DNA of 64,000 nt from Mariniflexile maritimum (GCF_009746565.1 NZ_WRPN01000001.1:576923-640922); one strand, 5' to 3'; counted from the first letter of the stretch, positions 1 through 9,679 are shown. Numbers and translations: made by a program. The notes: generated by a model from the sequence alone, not told the origin.

Positions 1-2752
1 GAATGCCTCCCAAGGCTCGGGCAAATCGTTGTTCGTTGTTTTTTATGGTAACGTCCACATTGTAATTGGTTAGGTTTTGATTGCCTGATATTTTAGCATC
101 AAACGTTCCGAAATTGAGGTTGTTCACCTTAAAATTATCGATTACCACATTGGAAGTTGGCAAATAATTGCCGTTTTTTTGCAAAATATTAAGTTTACCG
201 TTTACGTTGCCTGCCAATTTTAAACTATCGATTTCTGGTATAATTTTAGCAAGATCGACGTTGGAGAAATCGAGCTCTATATCTTTTTGGGTAGAATCCC
301 TAAGAAAGCCCGAAAATTTTATTTCTTCATTTTTATGGTTGATAACAAATTTATCGATATTGAATTTGGTCAATTCTTTATTGAACGCTATTTTATTGAA
401 ACCATCTTTCTTGCCATTAATGTACCAGGTGTTGTTCTGAATGGTTACATCCGATTTTTTAAAGCCTATAACCGACTCCTTATCTTTATTGATGGTATGG
501 TAAAAACTTAGGTTAAAAATATCGTTGTTGTGCTTGCCACCACGAAATTCCGAACGCATAAACAGCGTGTCCTTTACCGTTACATTAATTAAATTGAATT
601 TAGAAACGTTGTAATATTTTGTGTTTAAGCTATCGGCCTCTATATATGTGTTAAACAGTGGGTTATTGTTGTCAACCTGTAGTTCAATATTATCCACAAA
701 ATAATTATGGTACTTAATTTTTGGCGATTTGAAGGTGAGCTTAAATTGTTTTTGGTCGCTTTCTATATGCCCACGCAAGAAGGTGTTTTTGCCCAGTTCA
801 ATTTCTGGATAGATTACTTCTACAATTTTGTTGTAAATTTTAAAATTGAAATCGATGGTTTGGTTGCCTTTAACTTTAGAGGGTGAATAATTGGTGTAAA
901 TATTCCCCAGGGCATTTTCAAAAAGCTTTCTAAAATCGTTGAATAAAAATTGTCCTTTTAGTTCCCCTTCAATGATATCGGGGGAGTTTACTTCAATAAA
1001 CCGTACATCATTTTCAAAACGGGAGGTTAAATCGAATTTTTCAAAATAGTAGGTGTCGTTTTGGTTTTTATACGATGTGTTTTTAAATGAAATTTTTCCG
1101 TAGGCATCGTCAATACTGCTACTGTTCATGTTCATTTTAACGTCGCTCCTAAAAATTGAGATGGAATCTTTTTTTACAAAGTTCAATACATTCAAATTAG
1201 CATAATCAATATTTGCCTCAAAATCATATTTTTTTACTTTTTCCGAAAAGTCCACAAGGCCCAAAAAGTTCAATTTTAAATTTTTATCGTTGGCAATTAG
1301 GTTTCCGTCAAAAATCTTGTTGCGAACGTTGCCCACCACTTTTATATCGCTGTAATTGTAGTTGTTGTACTCAACCTCAAAAACGTCGCCCTTAACTTGG
1401 GTGTTTAAATTGGCCGCGGTAAAGCCATAACCTTTAACATCAAAATTCAACGAGGCCTTCCCTACCGAGGGATCGTTTAGGAAGCTGCCAAAATCAAAAT
1501 TTTCAAATACTATTTTCCCGTTGTACGATGCATTATCAATATCGTCAATTTTCGATATTTGTAAATTGGAATCAACATAGCCCAACTCGGTATCAATTTG
1601 GACATTGGCAATAACTTTTGAAGCGGTAATTTGAGAATTTCCAACGATGTTAAACAAACCCAACTTATCGAAGGAAGAAGGTATTGTAGCTCCTAAAACA
1701 TTGGGCAACAATGCTTTTAAATCTTTATAGGTAGAAGTTAAATTTGTAAAACTTCCGTTCATGTAAAAATTTCCCTTTTCCTTATTGAAAATGTTCTTAA
1801 AAACTAAATCGCCCTCAATTTTAGTTGTTGAACCAGAGCTTAGCTCCAAATTGGTAGCCTGAAAATTATTTAATGTACCGTACAGGTTTACATTAAAGGT
1901 AGCCGATTGGTTTTTGCCAAACTCGTTATAAAAAATGTTGAGCTCATTTAAAAACAGGTGCGAATCCTTAAAATTGGCCTTCACCAAAACCTTATCGGTA
2001 AAATATTGCAGATCCTCGCGGGCGTACGAAAACTTTAAATCGCCCTTTAAAGTAGAGTGCTGGGTTTGTGCATCTAGGTTGGCAAAGGTCATGCTGGTTA
2101 AGGTGTATGAGAAATTGGTCATTAAATTTTTCATAACCAAACCGCGGCTATCATTAAAGGCCAAGGTATTTATGCGTGTGCTTACCTCGCTTCCGTTAAT
2201 TAAAAAATTGGTAGCGTTTATATTTAGATTGGTGAATTCCAGCAACTTATTGGTTTCTTTGTTCTCGTCCAAAAGTCGGAATGTCCCATTGTAAATTGAC
2301 ACGTCGCTTGAAGACAACAAAAAGCTGCTTTCCGATTTTCTCGGGTTATCATCTTCAAACTTATGCACAAAAACATCCAAATTGGTTTCAGTGGCGCCTT
2401 TGTAGGTTTTGATGTTAAAAACAAGGCTTTCAATATCAATATCGCCAAATGTCAATCGGCCATTCATTAAATTTCGAAGGTTGATAATTGAGGTATTCAA
2501 CTCATCAATATTTATTAAGGTGTCCTTTTTATAATCTTCAATATAAATATGTTTCAGTTCTACATCGCCATTAAATTGCAAACTAACCTTATCGATATTT
2601 ATATTGGTCTTAAACGCTTGGTTAAGCCGTTTTGTAGCATAATTGCCTAAGCTTGTTTGAACGGCGGGAATAGAAAGCACAAGCACCAAAATGATGAAAA
2701 GCAGTAACAAAATACCTGCTATTTTATATGCTATTTTGAATGCTTTTTTAAT
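1..2752 (-). CDS. tamB: Translocation/assembly module TamB-like protein (DUF490), partial
   Basis: The minus strand is open from about 2752 to the left edge, so only the N-terminal ~917 residues are here. The protein begins with a basic stretch and one hydrophobic helix (KKAFKIAYKIAGILLLLF), the signal anchor of TamB, followed by long repetitive beta-rich sequence (alternating short strands such as NLNINATNFLINGS) as expected of the AsmA/TamB periplasmic beta-taco that moves lipids or outer-membrane proteins between membranes. The DUF490 C-terminus lies outside the window. No ATG, GTG or TTG precedes the anchor: an in-frame TAA sits at 2759-2761, and ATT at 2750-2752 is the only codon that keeps the basic residues. 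The next possible start, a TTG inside the helix, would truncate it. It diverges from tsaD. Family call is secure; the start is not. Confidence 0.88.
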   Translation of the reverse strand, partial: MKKAFKIAYKIAGILLLLFIILVLVLSIPAVQTSLGNYATKRLNQAFKTNINIDKVSLQFNGDVELKHIYIEDYKKDTLINIDELNTSIINLRNLMNGRLTFGDIDIESLVFNIKTYKGATETNLDVFVHKFEDDNPRKSESSFLLSSSDVSIYNGTFRLLDENKETNKLLEFTNLNINATNFLINGSEVSTRINTLAFNDSRGLVMKNLMTNFSYTLTSMTFANLDAQTQHSTLKGDLKFSYAREDLQYFTDKVLVKANFKDSHLFLNELNIFYNEFGKNQSATFNVNLYGTLNNFQATNLELSSGSTTKIEGDLVFKNIFNKEKGNFYMNGSFTNLTSTYKDLKALLPNVLGATIPSSFDKLGLFNIVGNSQITASKVIANVQIDTELGYVDSNLQISKIDDIDNASYNGKIVFENFDFGSFLNDPSVGKASLNFDVKGYGFTAANLNTQVKGDVFEVEYNNYNYSDIKVVGNVRNKIFDGNLIANDKNLKLNFLGLVDFSEKVKKYDFEANIDYANLNVLNFVKKDSISIFRSDVKMNMNSSSIDDAYGKISFKNTSYKNQNDTYYFEKFDLTSRFENDVRFIEVNSPDIIEGELKGQFLFNDFRKLFENALGNIYTNYSPSKVKGNQTIDFNFKIYNKIVEVIYPEIELGKNTFLRGHIESDQKQFKLTFKSPKIKYHNYFVDNIELQVDNNNPLFNTYIEADSLNTKYYNVSKFNLINVTVKDTLFMRSEFRGGKHNNDIFNLSFYHTINKDKESVIGFKKSDVTIQNNTWYINGKKDGFNKIAFNKELTKFNIDKFVINHKNEEIKFSGFLRDSTQKDIELDFSNVDLAKIIPEIDSLKLAGNVNGKLNILQKNGNYLPTSNVVIDNFKVNNLNFGTFDAKISGNQNLTNYNVDVTIKNNEQRFARALGGI

Positions 2753-2958
2753 ACTTTTTTAAATTTTGAGTTTATTAACTTGGCGCCTTTTGCTGTTAAA
2801 AATGGACTTTTAAAACCATCGCCCAAGAAAAACTAGATAAACCTTTTTTTAACATCCATTAAAAAATTATTTAAGTAGTTTTGTAATTACGATAAAAAGT
2901 ATGGCAACAGACTTTAACCGTTTTCAAAATTAACAATTATTATGCCTTATTTTAAGTA

Positions 2959-3981
2959 ATGGGTAAACAAAATATTTATATTCTAGGAATTGAGTCGTCC
3001 TGCGATGATACAGCGGCTTCCGTGATACATAATGGGCGCATATTGAGCAACATTGTGGCCAACCAAAAAATACATGAAGCCTATGGTGGCGTGGTGCCCG
3101 AACTGGCATCGCGGGCGCACCAGCAAAACATTGTTCCGGTGGTACATGAAGCATTAAAAAAAGCCCAAATTTCTAAAGAAGATTTGCATGCCATTGCTTT
3201 TACCAGAGGTCCAGGGCTTATGGGCTCGCTATTGGTAGGTACCTCGTTTGCAAAATCGATGGCCTATGGGCTCAACATCCCGCTAATTGATGTAAACCAC
3301 ATGCAAGGTCATATTCTGGCCCATTTTATTGATGAAGAAGGCTACAACAAGCCGCCATTCCCGTTTTTGGCCATGACCATTTCGGGCGGACATACCCAAA
3401 TTGTTAGAGTTGACAATTATTTTGATATGACCGTAATTGGCGAGACCATCGACGATGCCGTTGGCGAAGCATTCGATAAGAGCGGAAAAGTTTTGGGTTT
3501 GGGCTATCCTGCCGGTCCGGAAATTGATAAACGCGCCAAATTAGGAAACCCAAAAGCGTTCAACTTTACCAAACCTAAAGTAGATGGGCTGAATTTTAGT
3601 TTTTCGGGATTAAAAACAGCCATTTTGTATTTTATACAGCACGAAACCAAAGCAAACACGCATTTTATTGAAGAAAACCTTAACGATATCTGCGCTTCCA
3701 TACAACATACCATTATCGGGATATTAATTGATAAACTGAAGCTGGCCTCAAAACAAACGGGCATCAAACATATTGCCATTGGTGGCGGTGTTTCGGCAAA
3801 TTCGGGCATCCGACAAGCATTGAAGGATGGCGAACAAAAATTTGGGTGGACTACCTATGTGCCAAAATTTGAGTTCACCACCGATAATGCCGCTATGATT
3901 GCCATTGTGGGCTATTTAAAATATTTAGAAGCAGATTTTGCTGAACAACATGTGGCGGCATCGGCACGGTTGAAGATTTAG
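2959..3981 (+). CDS. tsaD: tRNA N6-adenosine threonylcarbamoyltransferase TsaD
   Basis: Transfers the threonylcarbamoyl group from the TsaC product to A37 of ANN-decoding tRNAs, together with TsaB and TsaE, in the cytoplasm. At 340 residues it has the usual length. The N-terminus carries the GIESSCDDTA motif (residues 10-20) of the ASKHA fold, and the metal-binding histidines are in VNHMQGH (H114, H118). RGPGLMGSLLVG and AIGGGVSANS are further family signatures. It is divergent from tamB, with a 206-bp gap that must hold both promoters; a TAGTTTTG matching the Bacteroidetes -7 box lies at 2876-2883, without a clear -33 partner. rsmE follows after 31 bp. Confidence 0.97.
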   Translation: MGKQNIYILGIESSCDDTAASVIHNGRILSNIVANQKIHEAYGGVVPELASRAHQQNIVPVVHEALKKAQISKEDLHAIAFTRGPGLMGSLLVGTSFAKSMAYGLNIPLIDVNHMQGHILAHFIDEEGYNKPPFPFLAMTISGGHTQIVRVDNYFDMTVIGETIDDAVGEAFDKSGKVLGLGYPAGPEIDKRAKLGNPKAFNFTKPKVDGLNFSFSGLKTAILYFIQHETKANTHFIEENLNDICASIQHTIIGILIDKLKLASKQTGIKHIAIGGGVSANSGIRQALKDGEQKFGWTTYVPKFEFTTDNAAMIAIVGYLKYLEADFAEQHVAASARLKI

Positions 3982-4012
3982 TCGCAGCCATAAAAAATCG
4001 TAAATCCATCAA

Positions 4013-4717
4013 ATGCAACTTTTCTACAATCCAGAAATAAACGAAACCACCACGCAATTTTCTTTTGAAAAAGAAGAAAGCAAACATATTGTAAAAGTGC
4101 TTCGCAAATCGGTTGGCGCTATTATGCATATAACTAATGGCGATGGTTGGTTGTTTTCCGCTGAAATTGTAATTCCTGATAGTAATAAATGTGTAGCGAG
4201 CATCGTTTCTAAAGAAAAAAAAACAAAACGCCATTACAATTTACATTTGGCCGTTTCGCCTACCAAAATGAACGATCGCTACGAATGGTTCTTGGAAAAA
4301 GCTACCGAGATTGGCATTGATACCATTACCCCCATAATTTGCGACCACAGCGAACGTAAAATCATCAAACCTGAGCGATTTGAAAAAATTTTACAAGCGG
4401 CCATGAAACAATCGTTAAGCTGTTATTTGCCAACATTGAATGAAGCAACCACTTTTAAGGATTTTATTTCACAAGAATTTAAAGGAAACCTGTTTATAGC
4501 ACATTGTGAAGAAACCGATAGGAAATCGTTAAAACAACAACTAAAACCAAAACAAGACATCACAATTTTAATTGGTCCTGAAGGCGATTTTAGCAGCAAA
4601 GAAATTGCATTGGCCATAAAAAACAAGTTTATTCCCGTAACTTTGGGCAACACCCGCCTACGAACCGAAACGGCTGCCATAGCAGCGTGCCACAGCGTAG
4701 CGTTTATAAATGAGTAA
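4013..4717 (+). CDS. rsmE: 16S rRNA (uracil-1498-N3)-methyltransferase RsmE
   Basis: SPOUT-class enzyme that methylates N3 of U1498 in 16S rRNA. The 234-residue protein shows the PUA-like N-terminal part (residues ~1-70), SPTKMNDRYEWFLEKATEIG, then the knotted SAM site with LIGPEGDFSSKEI and the C-terminal LGNTRLRTETAAIAA, the classic RsmE ending. The stop codon TAA (4715-4717) overlaps the first possible start of the next gene, so this gene and the DUF4159 gene are probably translationally coupled. It follows tsaD by 31 bp. Confidence 0.96.
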   Translation: MQLFYNPEINETTTQFSFEKEESKHIVKVLRKSVGAIMHITNGDGWLFSAEIVIPDSNKCVASIVSKEKKTKRHYNLHLAVSPTKMNDRYEWFLEKATEIGIDTITPIICDHSERKIIKPERFEKILQAAMKQSLSCYLPTLNEATTFKDFISQEFKGNLFIAHCEETDRKSLKQQLKPKQDITILIGPEGDFSSKEIALAIKNKFIPVTLGNTRLRTETAAIAACHSVAFINE

Positions 4718-4718
4718 C

Positions 4719-5363
4719 ATGAAGAAAGCCGGTTTAACTTTTGCCCTTTGTCTCTTATCGTATGTGTCTTTTTCGCAAGAAATAGCCCTTGTTAAGTACA
4801 ATGGTGGAGGCGATTGGTATGCCAACCCAACGGCTTTACGCAACTTAATAGCCTATTGCAATGCAACCATCAACACGAAAATTAAAACAAAACCCCAAGA
4901 AGTTGAAGTTGGCAGTAATGATATTTTTCAATTCCCGTTGGTGCACATGACGGGGCATGGTAACGTATTCTTTAGCGACTCCGATGCCGAAAACCTTCGC
5001 AATTATCTAATTTCCGGGGGTTTTTTGCATATTGATGACAATTATGGCTTGCAACCCTACATTGTGCGCGAACTAAAAAAAGTGTTTCCAAACAAAGAAT
5101 TGGTTGAACTTCCCGCCAACCATCCTATTTTTAATTCTGCTTTTACATTTCCAAACGGGTTACCCAAAATACACGAGCACGATGGCAAACGCCCCCAAGC
5201 TTTTGGTATTTTTAGTGAAGACCGTTTAGTGCTGCTGTTTACTTATGAAAGCGATTTGGGCGATGGATGGGAAGACCCAGACGTACACAACGACCCAGCA
5301 GATGTTAGGGAAAAAGCCCTGAAAATGGGTGCCAATATTGTAAAATATGTATTTGAAAATTAA
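4719..5363 (+). CDS. DUF4159 domain-containing exported protein
   Basis: A protein of 214 residues if it starts at the ATG at 4719, which puts the basic residues directly at the head of a signal peptide (MKKAGLTFALCLLSYVSFSQ). An earlier ATG at 4710 would add three residues and overlap rsmE. The mature part contains the DUF4159 pattern: FPLVHMTGHGN, a glycine-rich GGFLHIDDNYG and a C-terminal DVHNDP segment. DUF4159 proteins have a flavodoxin/glutamine-amidotransferase-like fold, and their function is not established. Position within a run of RNA-modification genes is common in Flavobacteriaceae and is probably not functional. Confidence 0.85.
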   Translation: MKKAGLTFALCLLSYVSFSQEIALVKYNGGGDWYANPTALRNLIAYCNATINTKIKTKPQEVEVGSNDIFQFPLVHMTGHGNVFFSDSDAENLRNYLISGGFLHIDDNYGLQPYIVRELKKVFPNKELVELPANHPIFNSAFTFPNGLPKIHEHDGKRPQAFGIFSEDRLVLLFTYESDLGDGWEDPDVHNDPADVREKALKMGANIVKYVFEN

Positions 5364-5377
5364 AAATCGTAAACCTT

Positions 5378-5878
5378 TTGCAATTAACACATTACAACTC
5401 CAACTTTAAAAAACGCACCTTCCCCATTGTATTGGTAAGCGACAACGTTACCAATGCGCCAAATTTGGGCAGTTTGTTCAGAATTGCTGATGCATTTGGT
5501 GTTGAAAAACTCATACTTTGTGGTGAACATATTCCTTTGGGCAGAAAAATGGCAAAAACAGCACGCGCAACTGAAAAATTCGTGAATTATGAAGTTTCTG
5601 CATTTGCTTCACAGGTGGTTGAAAGTTTAAAAACTAGCGGCTATCAAATCATTTCCTTGGAAATTACTGCTGCCAGTGAACCCATTCATCAATTCAAGTT
5701 TTCCTCAGAAAAACCCATGGCGCTCATTATTGGTGATGAGAATTTTGGAATCGCGGAAGCTATTTTAAATAATTCAGATGCCATAATCCATATAGAAATG
5801 TTCGGACAAAACAGCAGCATGAACGTGGTGCAGGCCACCAATATTGCCCTATACGAAATAACCAAACAGCTTTTATAA
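5378..5878 (+). CDS. TrmH/SpoU family RNA 2'-O-methyltransferase
   Basis: A short SPOUT methyltransferase (166 residues) with all three SpoU motifs: motif 1 VSDNVTNAPNLGSLFRIADA (about residues 20-40), motif 2 MALIIGDENFGI (about 110-122) and motif 3 IEMFGQNSSMNVVQATNIAL (about 138-158). It therefore binds SAM through a C-terminal knot and methylates a ribose 2'-OH; the RNA target cannot be told from sequence. It has no N-terminal L30e-like domain, resembling TrmL or stand-alone SpoU proteins. Translation appears to begin at TTG (5378), because no ATG or GTG precedes the conserved motif 1. A second methyltransferase gene starts 12 bp after the stop, also at TTG. Confidence 0.88.
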   Translation: MQLTHYNSNFKKRTFPIVLVSDNVTNAPNLGSLFRIADAFGVEKLILCGEHIPLGRKMAKTARATEKFVNYEVSAFASQVVESLKTSGYQIISLEITAASEPIHQFKFSSEKPMALIIGDENFGIAEAILNNSDAIIHIEMFGQNSSMNVVQATNIALYEITKQLL

Positions 5879-5890
5879 CGCCTTTTTTCT

Positions 5891-7072
5891 TTGAACGAAC
5901 ACATTTTAAATATTGATATTCAGCAATTTATAAATGAAAATCTAACATCTCATTTAACCTCGTTACTATTAAAAGGAACGTCTTTTTCTTCTGTTGAAAC
6001 TAAAGAAATCATAACACAAATTGAAGCTAAAAAACGCTGTGAAAAAAAGTTGCCAACATGGTTCAATACCGAAAAGATCTATTATCCAAATAAACTGAAT
6101 ATTGAGCAAACCTCTTCGGAAATAACCGCCAAATATAAATCCAATTTAATTCATGGTGCTTCCATAATCGACCTAACCGGAGGCTTTGGTGTTGACTCCT
6201 TTTATTTTTCAAAAAACTTCAAAACGGTGGTGCATTGCGAAATGGACGGTATATTATCTAAAATCGTAAAACATAACTACACGCAGTTAAACGTTTCCAA
6301 CATTGACACACTGGCAATCGATGGCATTTCGTATTTGGAAACCAATAAAACAGTTTACGATTGGATTTATTTAGACCCATCGAGACGACACGACAGCAAA
6401 GGGAAAGTGTTTTTCCTAAGCGATTGTTTGCCAAACGTGCCAAAACATATCGATTTGCTTTTCAAACATTCAAATAATATTCTGATAAAAACGTCGCCTT
6501 TACTCGATATTTCATTGGGCATTAACGAATTAAAGCACGTAAAAACCATTCACGTTGTTGCCGTAAACAATGAAGTTAAGGAACTTTTATGGATTTTGGA
6601 AGCTGGTTTTGAAGCTGAAATTACAGTTGAAACAGTGAATATTAAAAAAGAGGTGAATGAGCATTTTATGTTTTCGTTTAACAAAGAAAAAACGTCAACT
6701 TCATCATACCAGCAACCCCAAACCTATTTATACGAACCTAACAGTGCCATTTTAAAAGCAGGAGGATTTGATGCCATAACACAACAACTGCCTGTTTTTA
6801 AACTACATAAACATTCGCATTTATATACAAGCGACAGGTTGTTGGAGTTTCCCGGAAGGCGCTTTATCATTAAAAAAGTAGTTCCCTATAACAAAAAGGA
6901 ACTCAAAAAATTAGGGATAACGCAAGCCAACGTTACCGTGCGCAATTTTCCGGAAACGGTTGATGGATTACGGAAAAAATTCAACATTAAAGACGGTGGC
7001 GAAACCTATCTGTTTTTTTCTACGGATATTGAAAACCAAAAAATTGTGATAGTTGCTTTAAAAACCGCATAA
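5891..7072 (+). CDS. Class I SAM-dependent methyltransferase with THUMP-like domain (PG_1098 type)
   Basis: A 393-residue protein of a Bacteroidetes-specific family. An all-helical N-terminus (residues ~1-85) precedes a Rossmann methyltransferase core with motif I IIDLTGGFGVDSFYF (about 91-105), acidic motif II VHCEMD, and the catalytic-type loop WIYLDPSRR (about 158-166). The C-terminal ~110 residues (FPGRRFIIKKVVPYNKKELK and NVTVRNFPETVDGLRKK) match the ferredoxin-like and THUMP-like parts of this family, suggesting a structured RNA substrate. The exact target is unknown. It starts at TTG (5891) 12 bp after the SpoU gene, so the two are likely cotranscribed. A strong hairpin terminator follows at 7076-7103. 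Confidence 0.85.
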   Translation: MNEHILNIDIQQFINENLTSHLTSLLLKGTSFSSVETKEIITQIEAKKRCEKKLPTWFNTEKIYYPNKLNIEQTSSEITAKYKSNLIHGASIIDLTGGFGVDSFYFSKNFKTVVHCEMDGILSKIVKHNYTQLNVSNIDTLAIDGISYLETNKTVYDWIYLDPSRRHDSKGKVFFLSDCLPNVPKHIDLLFKHSNNILIKTSPLLDISLGINELKHVKTIHVVAVNNEVKELLWILEAGFEAEITVETVNIKKEVNEHFMFSFNKEKTSTSSYQQPQTYLYEPNSAILKAGGFDAITQQLPVFKLHKHSHLYTSDRLLEFPGRRFIIKKVVPYNKKELKKLGITQANVTVRNFPETVDGLRKKFNIKDGGETYLFFSTDIENQKIVIVALKTA

Positions 7073-7075
7073 AAA

Positions 7076-7103
7076 AAGGAGCCGTTTTGAAAAACGGCTC
7101 CTT
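7076..7103. terminator. Bidirectional rho-independent terminator
   Basis: A 13-bp perfect inverted repeat, AAGGAGCCGTTTT (7076-7088) and AAAACGGCTCCTT (7091-7103), with a 2-nt minimal centre and flanking A/T runs. It lies between the convergent methyltransferase (ends 7072) and oxoamine synthase (ends 7131) genes and can serve both. Confidence 0.9.
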
Positions 7104-7130
7104 CATATTATTGTTTAAAAACGGTTACTA

Positions 7131-8390
7131 TTATTCGCCCATTGCGGCCATAACGGCAGCAGACAAGCGTTGGTACGTGCCATTTTCCAAACGAGTTCTT
7201 ATAGAATCAAAAGCATCCAAAGTTATCTTAATATCTTCCAAAGTATGGGTTGCCGTTGGTATTAAACGCAATAAAATCATGCCTTTAGGAATAACAGGAT
7301 ACACCACGATCGAGCAGAAAATGCCAAAATTTTCGCGTAAGTCCTTAACCAAGGCCATCGCTTCAGGAATACTTCCTTTTAAATAAACAGGCGTTACACA
7401 GCTTTGTGTGGTTCCAATATCGAATCCGCGTTCTTTAAGTCCGTTTTGCAAGGCATTGGTATTTTCCCAAAGTTTATCTTTTAACTCTGGCATGGTTTTA
7501 AGCATTTCTAAACGCTTTCTGGCACCTACCACCAATTGCATTTGCAACGATTTTGCAAACATTTGCGAACGCAAGTTGTATTTTAAAAAATCTATTATTT
7601 CTTTATCGGCAGCAATAAAGGCGCCTGTTCCGGCCATCGATTTTGCAAAGGTTGCAAAATACACGTCTATCTCATCTTGAACGCCTTGCTCCTCGCCTGT
7701 TCCGGCACCTGTTTTTCCTTGGGTGCCAAACCCGTGGGCATCATCGACCAAAAACCTGAAATTGTATTTCTTTTTTAGTGCAGCTATTTCCTTTAACTTT
7801 CCTTGTTCGCCCCGCATACCGAAAACACCTTCGGAAATTACTAAAATACCGCCACCAGTCTGTTCTGCCATTTTAGTAGCCCTGTCAAGATTTTTTTCAA
7901 GACTTTCAACGTCGTTGTGCTTGTATGTAAAGCGTTTGCCCATGTGCAGGCGTACCCCATCGATAATGCACGCATGCGCATCAACATCATAGACAATAAT
8001 ATCGTTTTTGTTCACCAATGCATCAATGGTAGATACCATGCCTTGGTAACCGAAATTCAATAAATAAGCAGCTTCTTTATTAACAAACGCTGCGAGTTCA
8101 TTTTGAAGGGTTTCATGAAGATCGGTATGGCCAGACATCATTCTAGCTCCCATTGGGTAAGCAGAACCATACGCTATGGCCGCTTCACCATCCACCTTAC
8201 GAATTTCAGGATGATTTGCCAATCCTAGGTAATCGTTGATGCTCCAGGTGATCACATCCTTTCCTTGAAATTTCATCCTGTTGGATATTTGACCTTCCAA
8301 TTTTGGAAACACAAAATACCCTTCCGCTTGCGAAGCCCATTTTCCTAACGGCCCTTTGTCTTTATAAATTTTTTCAAATAAATCTTTCAT
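7131..8390 (-). CDS. Alpha-oxoamine synthase family PLP enzyme (serine palmitoyltransferase-like)
   Basis: A 419-residue fold-type I PLP enzyme of the KBL/AONS/ALAS/SPT group, which condenses an amino acid with an acyl thioester and releases CO2. The cofactor-stacking histidine is H139 (DVDAHA), the PLP-ring aspartate is D217 in LVDDAHGFG, and the Schiff-base lysine is K250 in FATFAKSMAG. The residues after the lysine (SMAGTGAF) resemble serine palmitoyltransferase more than KBL (KALGGASG). In Bacteroidetes such enzymes start sphingolipid or sulfonolipid synthesis (acyl acceptor serine or cysteate), but the substrate cannot be decided by eye. It is transcribed alone, converging on the methyltransferase run. 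Confidence 0.82.
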   Translation of the reverse strand: MKDLFEKIYKDKGPLGKWASQAEGYFVFPKLEGQISNRMKFQGKDVITWSINDYLGLANHPEIRKVDGEAAIAYGSAYPMGARMMSGHTDLHETLQNELAAFVNKEAAYLLNFGYQGMVSTIDALVNKNDIIVYDVDAHACIIDGVRLHMGKRFTYKHNDVESLEKNLDRATKMAEQTGGGILVISEGVFGMRGEQGKLKEIAALKKKYNFRFLVDDAHGFGTQGKTGAGTGEEQGVQDEIDVYFATFAKSMAGTGAFIAADKEIIDFLKYNLRSQMFAKSLQMQLVVGARKRLEMLKTMPELKDKLWENTNALQNGLKERGFDIGTTQSCVTPVYLKGSIPEAMALVKDLRENFGIFCSIVVYPVIPKGMILLRLIPTATHTLEDIKITLDAFDSIRTRLENGTYQRLSAAVMAAMGE

Positions 8391-8576
8391 TTAAAATCTT
8401 ATTGCTATTAAAATTAAGACATAACCAATAACACAAACGATTTATGAAAGCTAAATACACGTTTACCATGTAATATAATTTTCTTTAAAGCTTTTATTGT
8501 TTTTGGTTAGTTCGTGCAAAATTAATTATTTATATTCTTTGTACATAATTTTTGGTGTTCAATTATCTACAAAATA

Positions 8577-8626
8577 AAAAAAGAGATGCTTTTTTGCTTA
8601 TATCACAAATACCACCTCTCTTTTTT
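8577..8626 (-). terminator. Rho-independent terminator of the cysteine-synthase-like gene
   Basis: Inverted repeat of 10 bp: AAAAAAGAGA (8577-8586) pairs with TCTCTTTTTT (8617-8626), loop 30 nt. It lies 13 bp past the stop of the minus-strand gene ending at 8639. Confidence 0.7.
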
Positions 8627-8638
8627 ATGCCGTTTTTG

Positions 8639-9679
8639 TTATTTGATATATTCCACTTTTTGTACTGTGGCCTCGTTTAAGCTATCAAAAAAACCTTGTT
8701 CCTGCATCCATTTATCGCTATAAACCTTGCTCATGTAGCGCGAGCCATGGTCGGGAAAAATAACCACCACGTTGTCGCCTTGCTTAAACATGCCTTGTTC
8801 GCCCAATTGCATGATGGCTTGGGTTGCAGCCCCGGAAGTATAGCCTACAAAAAGACCTTCGGTGCGTGCCAATAATCTGGCAGTATGGGCGCTATCTTCA
8901 TCGGTAACTTTTACAAATTCATCAATAACCTCAAAATCCGTAGCGGTAGGTATCAGGTTTTTTCCAAGGCCTTCTATCCTGTATGGGTAAATTTCATTTT
9001 CGTCAAACTCCTTGGTTTCGTGGTACTTTTTTATAACCGAACCATAAGCATCAACGCCTATTACCTTAATATTTGGATTTTGTTCTTTTAAATATTTTGC
9101 CGTTCCGGAAATGGTGCCGCCAGTACCACTGCACGCAATAAGGTGCGTAATTTTACCTTCGGTTTGGTTCCAAATTTCTGGCCCCGTAGAATTATAATGG
9201 GCATCGATATTTAATTGATTGAAATATTGGTTGATATAAACAGACCCTTTTATTTCACTGTGCAAACGTTTGGCAACCTCGTAATACGATCTTGGGTCGT
9301 CTGCACTCACATGGGCAGGACATACATATACCTTAGCACCCATGGTTTTAAGCATATCTATTTTATCGGCTGAAGATTTTGAACTTACCGCCAACACACA
9401 ATTATACCCCTTAATGATGCTTACCAAGGCAAGACTAAAGCCTGTATTGCCCGAAGTAGTTTCAATGATGGTATCTCCGGGCGATAAAATGCCTTGTTTT
9501 TCGGCCGCTTCAATTATATAAGTGGCAATCCTGTCTTTTGTTGATTGTCCGGGATTAAAATATTCTACCTTGGCGTAAAAGTTCCCTTTGAATTTTGAAG
9601 TTACTTTATTGAGTTTAATAAGTGGTGTATTGCCTACTAAATCTAATACACTATCAAAGACTTGATTTTTGTGTTTCAT
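8639..9679 (-). CDS. PLP-dependent cysteine synthase / cystathionine beta-synthase-like enzyme
   Basis: A 346-residue fold-type II beta-replacement enzyme. The Schiff-base lysine is K48 in PGQSTKDR, the PLP-phosphate or substrate loop is ETTSGNTG (residues 73-80), and the glycine-rich phosphate-binding loop is [11 protein letters not shown]. Such enzymes make cysteine from O-acetylserine, or cystathionine from serine and homocysteine. The family branch with long insertions such as DPRSYY is often annotated as CBS in Bacteroidetes; no C-terminal CBS (Bateman) domains are present. It is a single-gene unit with its own terminator. The basic reaction class is secure, the specific substrate is not. 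Confidence 0.87.
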   Translation of the reverse strand: MKHKNQVFDSVLDLVGNTPLIKLNKVTSKFKGNFYAKVEYFNPGQSTKDRIATYIIEAAEKQGILSPGDTIIETTSGNTGFSLALVSIIKGYNCVLAVSSKSSADKIDMLKTMGAKVYVCPAHVSADDPRSYYEVAKRLHSEIKGSVYINQYFNQLNIDAHYNSTGPEIWNQTEGKITHLIACSGTGGTISGTAKYLKEQNPNIKVIGVDAYGSVIKKYHETKEFDENEIYPYRIEGLGKNLIPTATDFEVIDEFVKVTDEDSAHTARLLARTEGLFVGYTSGAATQAIMQLGEQGMFKQGDNVVVIFPDHGSRYMSKVYSDKWMQEQGFFDSLNEATVQKVEYIK

